Positions 1 to 5,591 of a DNA stretch of 6,396 bases are shown piece by piece. The notes beneath the pieces are model-generated. The model was not told where the DNA came from, did not search any database, and saw nothing but the letters and a program-made list of their open reading frames with translations. The DNA is from an uncultured Bacteroidota bacterium (lineage in GTDB: Bacteria > Bacteroidota > Bacteroidia > Bacteroidales > SZUA-534): contig CALBPW010000313.1 in NCBI GenBank assembly GCA_937899145.1, positions 1 through 6,396 on the forward strand, given 5' to 3'. Position 1 is the first letter of the stretch. Each line of letters opens with the position of its first letter. Made by a program: the position numbers and the translations under genes.

Positions 1-54
1 TAGAGCAACAGCCTTCTAAGCTGTGGGTCTTGGGTTCGAATCCCAACGGAATCA
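1..54 (+). tRNA. tRNA-Arg(TCT), 3' part only (5' end outside the window)
   Basis: The visible part runs from the end of the D arm to the discriminator base. The anticodon stem ACAGC/GCTGT (8-12 with 20-24) closes the 7-nt loop CTTCTAA (13-19), whose middle bases TCT at 15-17 read AGA, giving arginine. A five-base variable region is followed by the T arm TTGGG-TTCGAAT-CCCAA (30-46), the 3' acceptor strand CGGAATC (47-53) and discriminator A54. CCA is not encoded. The 5' acceptor strand and most of the D arm lie left of the window, so their pairing cannot be checked. Confidence 0.93.
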
Positions 55-82
55 CTTTTAAGAATTATGAAGATCGTATAAT

Positions 83-119
83 CTGATTTTTAACACACCC
101 ATAAATCACTAAAAATCAG
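83..119. repeat. 10-bp perfect inverted repeat downstream of tRNA-Arg
   Basis: CTGATTTTTA (83-92) is matched exactly by its reverse complement TAAAAATCAG (110-119), with 17 nt between. It lies about 30 nt after the tRNA-Arg 3' end. No T-run follows the right arm on the + strand, so it is not a standard intrinsic terminator. It could be a processing or termination stem for the tRNA transcript, a protein-binding site, or chance in A/T-rich DNA. Confidence 0.4.
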
Positions 120-211
120 CAATAAGTGCAACTTTTTCCTTATTTTTCTCAAAAAACCAATTCCGCCAACGGGTTTAAATCTGTATGCACTTACGACTTG
201 ACTCTGCCACA

Positions 212-273
212 ACATTTTTTTGTCGATTTTTAGCAAAAATGTGCTTAATTATCAAGCTAAATAATAATTTAGC
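212..273 (+). promoter_or_regulatory. Two consecutive small hairpins in the esterase leader
   Basis: Two inverted repeats lie just before the esterase start codon. The first pairs ACATTTTT (212-219) with AAAAATGT (235-242). The second pairs GCTAAAT (256-262) with ATTTAGC (267-273) around a 4-nt AATA loop and ends 24 nt before the ATG. Either could be a 5'-UTR structure or an operator. I find no convincing TAnnTTTG promoter between 55 and 297; the closest is TATTTTTC at 131-138. Transcription may therefore start at a weak or regulated promoter. The rest of 55-297 is A/T-rich and shows no gene. Confidence 0.3.
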
Positions 274-297
274 ATCTCTTTAAATCACATATCGACA

Positions 298-1545
298 ATG
301 AAAAAACACCTTCTGACAATCAGTTGTATGGCGGCAATTGTAGGTTGCGCAACAAAACAGCCTCCATTAGTTTACACAAGCGAAAACACTGGCGCCGGAC
401 TGCCAAAAATTCAGTACACTAACCCTGACTCACTGCCTCAGTGCACACACCTACCCGACCCCTTTGCTTGGTCTGACGGCAGCGGACGCTCAACCAATTT
501 TGCCGATTGGGAACGTAGGCGCAACGAGATAAAATCAGAAATCGAATTTTACGAGATTGGCTACAAACCTGACAAACCTGAAGATGTAAGCGCAATACTG
601 AATGACAGTATTTTAATCGTTATCGCCAAACACAACGGAAAAACACTTACGTTGACTTGCAAAATGCACTTGCCCAAAAATGGTGTCGGACCATATCCAA
701 TAACCATTGGCATGGGTCGATTTAGCGGAACGGGCACCCTCAAACGCGAACTTTTTACCAATTGCATTCAAGTGCCATTCGACCATGAGCAGATAGCCAA
801 ATACAGTATGAATGAGCGAGACACATCATATCCGTTTTACCAGATGTACCCGGAATTGCAAGGCAATGGCAACTATAGCGCATGGGCGTGGGGCGTTAGC
901 CGGATTATAGATGGCTTGGAAATTGTTGCCGACAAGATAAATGCCGATATGAAACATATAATGGTAACAGGTTGCTCCTATGCCGGCAAAATGGCACTGT
1001 ATTCAAGTGCGCTTGACGAACGCATAGCCCTTGCCATTGTTCAAGAATCGGGTGGCGGAGGCATCAACTCGTGGCGTGTAAGCGAAGATTATACAGCCCG
1101 CACCGATACTAATGTTGAACGTATCGGTAATACCAATTTTACTTGGTTTATGCCAACATTGAAAACACAATTCGAAGGTCGTGCTGACCGCTTGCCATTC
1201 GACCATCACGAGATTATTGCGATGTGCGCGCCACGCGCCGTACTTGTCCTTGGAAACGGTGAGTACGAATGGCTTTGCGACCATTCAGGCTACGTATCTT
1301 GCCGTGCAGCCGAAGCCGTTTACAATACTTTCGGAATTTCCGATCGTTTTGGATTCGTCTTCGACAACAAACACCCTCACTGCCGTGCTTCTGATATTCA
1401 GAACGATGCAATAAAAGCCTTTGTTGATAGATTTTTATTTGACAATCAGAAAGTTAACACCAAAATAAGGATAACAACACCAACATTAGATAACATCGAT
1501 TATAAAAAATGGATTGACAATTGGGAGGGAAAAGAAGAAATATAA
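298..1545 (+). CDS. Carbohydrate esterase family 15 (glucuronoyl methylesterase-like) lipoprotein
   Basis: Predicted alpha/beta-hydrolase of family CE15, which cleaves ester bonds between 4-O-methylglucuronic acid of xylan and lignin alcohols. The N-terminus (KK, hydrophobic core, then I-V-G-C) is a lipoprotein signal with Cys17 as the lipidated residue, placing the enzyme at the cell envelope. The catalytic core is clear: nucleophile Ser227 in GCSYAGK (225-231), Glu250 in QESG exactly 23 residues later as in fungal CE15 enzymes, and His361 followed by Cys362. Cys226 and Cys362 would form the active-site disulfide known from fungal members. DERIALAI (240-247), WRVSE (259-263) and the stretch FDHHEIIAMCAPRAVLVLGN (301-320) are also family-typical. 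Tyr228 replaces the Arg that follows Ser in characterised enzymes. At 415 aa it is a full-length catalytic protein with no binding module. The ATG at 298 is chosen because it begins the signal peptide; no Shine-Dalgarno is present. No other polysaccharide gene is adjacent. Confidence 0.9.
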   Translation: MKKHLLTISCMAAIVGCATKQPPLVYTSENTGAGLPKIQYTNPDSLPQCTHLPDPFAWSDGSGRSTNFADWERRRNEIKSEIEFYEIGYKPDKPEDVSAILNDSILIVIAKHNGKTLTLTCKMHLPKNGVGPYPITIGMGRFSGTGTLKRELFTNCIQVPFDHEQIAKYSMNERDTSYPFYQMYPELQGNGNYSAWAWGVSRIIDGLEIVADKINADMKHIMVTGCSYAGKMALYSSALDERIALAIVQESGGGGINSWRVSEDYTARTDTNVERIGNTNFTWFMPTLKTQFEGRADRLPFDHHEIIAMCAPRAVLVLGNGEYEWLCDHSGYVSCRAAEAVYNTFGISDRFGFVFDNKHPHCRASDIQNDAIKAFVDRFLFDNQKVNTKIRITTPTLDNIDYKKWIDNWEGKEEI

Positions 1546-1605
1546 ATAATTGAATTACAAAATGATAACAATAAATTTTATTTATAAAATAAATTATAAC
1601 TTCTG

Positions 1606-1636
1606 ATTGGATATTCAACAATAAAATATACTTTTG
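1606..1636 (+). promoter_or_regulatory. Bacteroidota-type promoter of tRNA-Gly
   Basis: TACTTTTG at 1629-1636 matches the Bacteroidota -7 element TAnnTTTG exactly. ATTG at 1606-1609 fits the -33 TTTG element at three of four bases, with 19 nt between the two. Transcription would start near 1642-1644, a few bases before the mature tRNA at 1649, which fits a tRNA promoter well. Confidence 0.6.
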
Positions 1637-1648
1637 CTGACACAAAAA

Positions 1649-1721
1649 GCGGGCATAGCTCAGTTGGTAGAGCATCAGCTTCCCAAGCTGAGGGCCACGG
1701 GTTCGAATCCCGCTGCCCGCT
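1649..1721 (+). tRNA. tRNA-Gly(CCC)
   Basis: Complete 73-nt tRNA. The acceptor stem GCGGGCA (1649-1655) pairs with TGCCCGC (1714-1720), and the discriminator is T1721, as usual for bacterial tRNA-Gly. D-stem GCTC/GAGC is present. Anticodon stem TCAGC/GCTGA encloses the loop TTCCCAA (1680-1686), with anticodon CCC at 1682-1684 reading GGG. The T loop is TTCGAAT; the outermost T-stem pair is an A/C mismatch. CCA is not encoded. Confidence 0.96.
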
Positions 1722-1733
1722 CTTTAATTATTT

Positions 1734-1764
1734 ACCTTGTATTCTGATGATTACAAGGTTTTTT
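1734..1764 (+). terminator. Intrinsic terminator after tRNA-Gly
   Basis: ACCTTGTA (1734-1741) pairs with TACAAGGT (1752-1759) over a 10-nt loop, and a run of six T (1759-1764) follows on the + strand. It would end the tRNA-Gly transcript and any read-through from the esterase, after which no good terminator is seen. On the minus strand the hairpin is followed by A/T-mixed sequence rather than a T-run, so it is at best a weak terminator for glnN. Confidence 0.65.
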
Positions 1765-1798
1765 AATTAGCAAAAATCACAATCTATTTTTCTGTCTA

Positions 1799-3988
1799 TC
1801 AATGCGAAAACAACAATTCACGATATTTTGGCAATGGCCAAATTTCGTTGTCAACAATCATCTCAAGATGGTCGATATGTTCGCGAATTTCAGATAGATA
1901 CGGCTTAACATTATCGGAATAGTCTTGCGCTTTTTTCACAATGTCGTCAATTGCATTGGCGTGTTTACGAGCCTCTGTCATCTCAGTAACCTTAGCTTTA
2001 ATGGCTGTCACGCGACGAGAAATATCTTTTATCGTTTCAAGTTGAAGTTCGGCTATCTCATTGAAATCCTTTTCGTTAAGTACTTCTTTTAGTCCACGCA
2101 CATTTTCAATCAACTCGTTCTGATACCGATAAACGGCCGGAATTATATGATTTTCAGCTAAATCGCCAAGCACACGCGATTCAATTTGTATCTTTTTTGT
2201 GTAATTTTCAACCCGAATCTCGTATCGAGCCTCAACCTCACGCTCCGAGAACACCTTGCCACTTGTGCAAAGATTGATGTACTTCGGATTTTTAAACGCC
2301 TCAAGTGCGGCAAGAGCTCCTTTTGGGTTCGATAATCCACGACGCACAGCCTCTTCTTCCCATTCTTTGCTGTAACCATTTCCGTCAAACCGAACAGGTT
2401 TCGATTTGACAATCAAATCTTTAAGTTCTTGAAAAATTGCTTCGTCTTTCTTAATACCGTTTTCGATTTTTGTATCGACATTTTGTTTGAATTTGTTGAG
2501 TTGGTCGGCAACGCCAAGGCATAGGAATGTCATTGGAGCGGCGCAGTTGGCACTTGCTCCGGCAGCACGAAATTCGAATCTGTTGCCTGTAAAAGCAAAT
2601 GGCGATGTGCGGTTACGATCAGTGTTATCTAACAGAATTTCAGGTATTCTGCCGATGCCAAGTTTGATTTCGGTCTTCTCGTCTGGTGTCATTTTTTTAT
2701 CGCTCACACGCAGCTCAATATCGTCTAATATCGATGTCAGATAACTGCCAAGGAATACCGACATTATTGATGGCGGTGCTTCTGAAGCGCCAAGCCGATG
2801 CTCGTTGCCTGCTGTTGCAATGCTGGCGCGCAGCAAATCGCCATACTCATAAACGGCGCTTATTGTGCAAGCAAGGAAGACAAGAAACTGCATGTTGCTT
2901 TTTGGGTTTTTGCCTGGCGAAAGTAAGTTTACGCCTGTATTTGTCGCCATTGAGAAGTTGTTATGCTTGCCCGAACCACTGATTCCCTTAAATGGTTTCT
3001 CGTGCAGCAGGACATTGAAATTATGCCGACGAGCCACTTTTTTCATCAGATCCATAAGCAACATATTATGGTCAACAGCAAGATTCGCCTCTTCAAAAAC
3101 TGGCGCACACTCAAACTGTCCTGGCGCAACCTCGTTGTGACGGGTTTTTACTGGTATTCCAAGTTTATACGCCTCAATTTCGAACTCACGCATAAAGGCG
3201 CTTACGCGGCTTGGAATAGTGCCAAAATAGTGATCGTCAAGCTGTTGGTCTTTTGCTGAAGCATGTCCCATAAGTGTGCGACCTGTCAGCTGAAGGTCGG
3301 GACGCGCAAGGAACAAAGCCGAATCGACAAGGAAATATTCCTGTTCCCAGCCAAGTGTCGTTATCACCTTGGTAACATCTTTATCGAAATATTGGCAGAC
3401 AGCCACAGCAGCGTCGTTCAAGGCCGATGTCGCTTTCAGAAGTGGAGTTTTAAAATCGAGAGCCTCGCCAGTGTACGATATAAAAATTGTTGGTATGCAC
3501 AAGGTTTTTTCTAAGATGAAGGCTGGCGACGATGGATCCCAAGCTGTGTATCCACGCGCCTCGAAGGTGTTACGCAATCCGCCACTGGGAAAACTTGATG
3601 CGTCAGGCTCTTGCTGAGCAAGTTTTCCGCCGTCAAACATTTCAATGCCGTTGCCCGACATTGATGGTTCATAAAAAGCATCGTGTTTTTCGGCAGTAGA
3701 GCCTGTCAAAGGGTGAAACCAATGAGTGTAGTGCGTTGCGCCTTTTTCAAGCGCCCAAGCCTTCATGCCCGATGCCACTTGATCGGCTATGCGGCGGGGA
3801 ATGCGTGTCCCGTTGTCGATTGAGTCGATAACACAATCGTATGCCTCTTGCGATAAGTACGATTTCATCTTTTGCTTATCGAAAACATTTTCAGCAAAAT
3901 ACTCTGATGTTTTCTTCTCTGGAACATCAACCTTTACTGCCTGACGATTGATTAATTGCTCCAATGCTTTAAAGCGAATTGTTGACAT
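1799..3988 (-). CDS. glnN: Type III glutamine synthetase (GSIII)
   Basis: ATP-dependent cytoplasmic ligase making glutamine from glutamate and ammonia (EC 6.3.1.2). The 729-aa length is the usual one for Bacteroidota GlnN. Family blocks are intact in order: the GSIII-specific N-terminal region; QQEPDASSFPSGGLRNTFEA (125-144) and RGYTAWDPSSPAF (145-157); the metal-ligand type WEQEYF (214-219); glutamate-site NEVAPGQFE (285-293); GSGKHNNFS (338-346), the counterpart of the NGSGxHxHxS block of other glutamine synthetases; NRTSPFAFTGNRFEFR (459-474), the nucleotide/Arg block; and IESRVLGDLAENHIIP (602-617) in the helical C-terminal region. The start is the ATG at 3988-3986. The frame is open to a TTG at 4015, but that codon lies inside the likely -7 promoter box and would add nine residues that family members lack. 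No Shine-Dalgarno is present. It is transcribed divergently from the alanine dehydrogenase-like gene across a shared 387-nt region. Confidence 0.97.
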   Translation of the reverse strand: MSTIRFKALEQLINRQAVKVDVPEKKTSEYFAENVFDKQKMKSYLSQEAYDCVIDSIDNGTRIPRRIADQVASGMKAWALEKGATHYTHWFHPLTGSTAEKHDAFYEPSMSGNGIEMFDGGKLAQQEPDASSFPSGGLRNTFEARGYTAWDPSSPAFILEKTLCIPTIFISYTGEALDFKTPLLKATSALNDAAVAVCQYFDKDVTKVITTLGWEQEYFLVDSALFLARPDLQLTGRTLMGHASAKDQQLDDHYFGTIPSRVSAFMREFEIEAYKLGIPVKTRHNEVAPGQFECAPVFEEANLAVDHNMLLMDLMKKVARRHNFNVLLHEKPFKGISGSGKHNNFSMATNTGVNLLSPGKNPKSNMQFLVFLACTISAVYEYGDLLRASIATAGNEHRLGASEAPPSIMSVFLGSYLTSILDDIELRVSDKKMTPDEKTEIKLGIGRIPEILLDNTDRNRTSPFAFTGNRFEFRAAGASANCAAPMTFLCLGVADQLNKFKQNVDTKIENGIKKDEAIFQELKDLIVKSKPVRFDGNGYSKEWEEEAVRRGLSNPKGALAALEAFKNPKYINLCTSGKVFSEREVEARYEIRVENYTKKIQIESRVLGDLAENHIIPAVYRYQNELIENVRGLKEVLNEKDFNEIAELQLETIKDISRRVTAIKAKVTEMTEARKHANAIDDIVKKAQDYSDNVKPYLSEIREHIDHLEMIVDNEIWPLPKYRELLFSH

Positions 3989-4012
3989 ATTTGTTCGTTT
4001 TTGATTTGACTG

Positions 4013-4020
4013 CAAATATA
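4013..4020 (-). promoter_or_regulatory. Probable -7 promoter element of glnN
   Basis: On the minus strand this reads TATATTTG, an exact match to the Bacteroidota -7 consensus TAnnTTTG. Transcription would start near 4006-4008, leaving a leader of about 20 nt before the ATG at 3988. No clear -33 TTTG is found about 19 nt upstream, so the promoter may need an activator; the palindrome at 4067-4088 sits upstream of it at a suitable distance. Confidence 0.5.
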
Positions 4021-4046
4021 TAAGATAATATATATGGCGATGTGAA

Positions 4047-4061
4047 TTTTATGGGATTTTT
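4047..4061. repeat. 15-bp direct repeat, copy 1
   Basis: TTTTATGGGATTTTT, identical to the copy at 4108-4122, with start points 61 bp apart. It lies 5 bp to the glnN side of the palindrome at 4067-4088. Confidence 0.65.
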
Positions 4062-4066
4062 GCATT

Positions 4067-4088
4067 CACCCCCTATTTTTAGGGGGTG
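4067..4088. promoter_or_regulatory. Perfect 9-bp palindrome, candidate operator between glnN and the Ald-like gene
   Basis: CACCCCCTA (4067-4075) and its exact reverse complement TAGGGGGTG (4080-4088) are separated by TTTT. The arms are the most GC-dense element of an otherwise A/T-rich intergenic region. No T-run follows on either strand, so an intrinsic terminator is unlikely. The site lies about 46 bp upstream of the glnN -7 box and about 290 bp upstream of the divergent gene, which suits a dimeric regulator of glnN. If glnN were transcribed from further upstream it would instead form a 5'-UTR hairpin. The regulator is unknown. Confidence 0.5.
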
Positions 4089-4107
4089 CCACTCTGAATT
4101 TTTGGTT

Positions 4108-4122
4108 TTTTATGGGATTTTT
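4108..4122. repeat. 15-bp direct repeat, copy 2
   Basis: Second exact copy of TTTTATGGGATTTTT, in the same orientation as the copy at 4047-4061 and 19 bp beyond the palindrome. The two copies bracket the palindrome, which suggests a multi-site regulatory array, although the A/T-rich background lowers the significance of the flanking T-runs. Confidence 0.65.
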
Positions 4123-4309
4123 AGGCAATTTATGTCAGAGTCGTCGGGATTATGTGCAAATACAGAAATGAACAATCAAAAGTTTGTAATCAATTTCGAA
4201 GTGAATTGAAAGTCGTACTAATTTGAGTTATCTTAGCGGAAAAGTTGGAGTGAGACTTGAGTTGGAAGTTGTAATTTTTTTAATTGTATATTGTATTAAT
4301 AAACAAATA

Positions 4310-4340
4310 TTTATCATTAATTCTAATACCGATAGTTTTC
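4310..4340 (+). promoter_or_regulatory. Weak candidate promoter of the alanine dehydrogenase-like gene
   Basis: TAGTTTTC (4333-4340) matches five of the six fixed TAnnTTTG positions, with TTTA (4310-4313) 19 nt upstream where TTTG is expected. Both elements are imperfect. The start would be near 4346, giving a leader of about 30 nt. The remaining stretch 4123-4309 is A/T-rich, holds short partial repeats (AGTTGGA twice, a tandem ATTGTAT) and shows no gene. Confidence 0.22.
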
Positions 4341-4375
4341 AGAACTAAATCATAACTCTTAAATCCTAAATAATT

Positions 4376-5584
4376 ATGTCTTGGGGAGCAAAAAATGTTT
4401 TGAGCGATTTGATGCCATGCGAGGAAATGCTTGAAATTGGCCATCGCCATAAAAAATTACGGATAGCCATCGCAAAAGAATCGGCTGCCGATGAGTGTCG
4501 CGTGGCGATGGCTCCACACTCTGTTGGTTTTTTAGTTAACTGCGGACACGAGGTTTTAGTGGAAGCAGGTGCAGGCGAGTGCGCTCATTTTGCCGACCAA
4601 AAATATGCTGAACAAGGTGCTGTTATTGAGCCGGTTAAAAGTAATATCTACACTTGCGACATTGTAATAAAAGTATTACCGCCAACCGAAGAGGAACTAT
4701 CTCTAATGCGAGGTCGGCAGGTGCTTTTCAGCTCATACGATGTCAATCTTCAACCCAAACAATACATTGAACGGCTGATGGATCTAAAAATTACCGCTAT
4801 CGGTTTTGAATTTTACAAAGACGCCATTGATGATGTTTATCCTATAACTCAGAGTTTCAGTGAAATATCCGGAACGACAGCAATATTGATAGCTGCTGAA
4901 TATTTGAGCAATGCGCATGGCGGCAAGGGCGAAATGCTTGGCGGAATTAGCGGCATCAGCCCTACCGATGTTGTTATTTTAGGTGCAGGAACGGCGGCTG
5001 AATATGCAGCGCGCACAGCAATGGGTTTAGGTGCATCGGTAAAAGTTTTTGATAAATCGATAAATCGGCTGCGTGAGCTACAACATAGGCTTGGAATGAA
5101 AATTTTCACATCGGTTTTGCAGCCGTTAGTCTTGCTTAAAGCCATGCGCTCCGCTGATGTAGTTATTGGCGCATTGTACGAAAACAATCGGGTTCGCGAT
5201 TTTATTGTTAATGAAGATGCCGTTATGCAAATGAAATCAAATTCGGTAATTGTCGATTTGTGCATGAATCAAGGCGGCTGCTTTGAAACATCGGAAGTTA
5301 CATCGTTTGCAAATCCTACTTTTACAAAACATGGTGTGATACATTATTGCGTGCCTAACATTCCCGCAAAAGTCTCACGAACAGCAACTTATATATTAAG
5401 TAATATTCTTGGACAAATTATTATCGAAACTGGTGAAACGGGAGGCATCAATCAGATTATAAAAGAAAATGCCGGTATCAGGGCGGGTGTTTACGTATTC
5501 AATGGAATATTGACTAACGAATTGATTGGCAGGCGTTTAGGTCTACAATCACAAGATATTAATTTACTATTGGCTGCGTTTTAG
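4376..5584 (+). CDS. ald: Alanine dehydrogenase/transhydrogenase family protein with altered active site
   Basis: Member of the AlaDH/PNT family. Alanine dehydrogenase (EC 1.4.1.1) interconverts alanine with pyruvate and ammonia using NAD in the cytoplasm. After an extension of about 27 residues comes the N-terminal catalytic domain (KES....ECRVAMAP, 34-47), then a Rossmann domain with ILGAGTAAEYAAR (201-213) and Asp226 ending beta-2, which favours NAD over NADP. NQGGCFETSEV (298-308) and HYCVPNIP (323-330) are family blocks. By eye against Mycobacterium tuberculosis Ald, Arg15 is kept as Arg42, but Lys75, His96 and Asp270 correspond to Leu101, Asp122 and Asn298. The usual name is therefore provisional; the protein may use another substrate or serve another role. 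The ATG at 4376 is kept because the segment around EEMLE (16-20) resembles Bacteroidota homologues as I recall them. No Shine-Dalgarno is seen. The length of 402 aa is normal for that branch. It is divergent from glnN and ends 7 nt from the convergent receiver-domain gene. Confidence 0.85.
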   Translation: MSWGAKNVLSDLMPCEEMLEIGHRHKKLRIAIAKESAADECRVAMAPHSVGFLVNCGHEVLVEAGAGECAHFADQKYAEQGAVIEPVKSNIYTCDIVIKVLPPTEEELSLMRGRQVLFSSYDVNLQPKQYIERLMDLKITAIGFEFYKDAIDDVYPITQSFSEISGTTAILIAAEYLSNAHGGKGEMLGGISGISPTDVVILGAGTAAEYAARTAMGLGASVKVFDKSINRLRELQHRLGMKIFTSVLQPLVLLKAMRSADVVIGALYENNRVRDFIVNEDAVMQMKSNSVIVDLCMNQGGCFETSEVTSFANPTFTKHGVIHYCVPNIPAKVSRTATYILSNILGQIIIETGETGGINQIIKENAGIRAGVYVFNGILTNELIGRRLGLQSQDINLLLAAF

Positions 5585-5591
5585 ACAGGCT

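Noticed and set aside
1575..1590. A/T-only inverted repeat after the esterase (ATTTTA, TTTA, TAAAAT) as a terminator
   Set aside because: The stem is six A/T pairs with no G or C and no T-run follows, so it is expected by chance in this A/T-rich spacer.
2158..3617. Several open frames of 80-100 codons on both strands within glnN
   Set aside because: They lie wholly inside a strongly conserved gene and their translations show no recognisable domain; they are shadows of glnN.
3989..4015. Nine-codon N-terminal extension of glnN starting at position 4015
   Set aside because: The first codon is TTG and overlaps a perfect -7 promoter box. The ATG at 3988 gives the usual 729-aa length of the family.
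4067..4088. GC-rich palindrome as an intrinsic terminator
   Set aside because: Neither strand has a T-run directly after the stem, and no gene ends nearby; both flanking genes start here.
4169..4210. 13-codon ATG frame (MNNQKFVINFEVN) in the glnN upstream region
   Set aside because: It is very short, has no promoter or leader-peptide features, and such frames arise by chance.
4849..5265. 138-codon minus-strand frame inside the Ald-like gene
   Set aside because: It is antisense to a conserved family protein and its low-complexity Ser/Thr/Ala-rich translation resembles no known protein.
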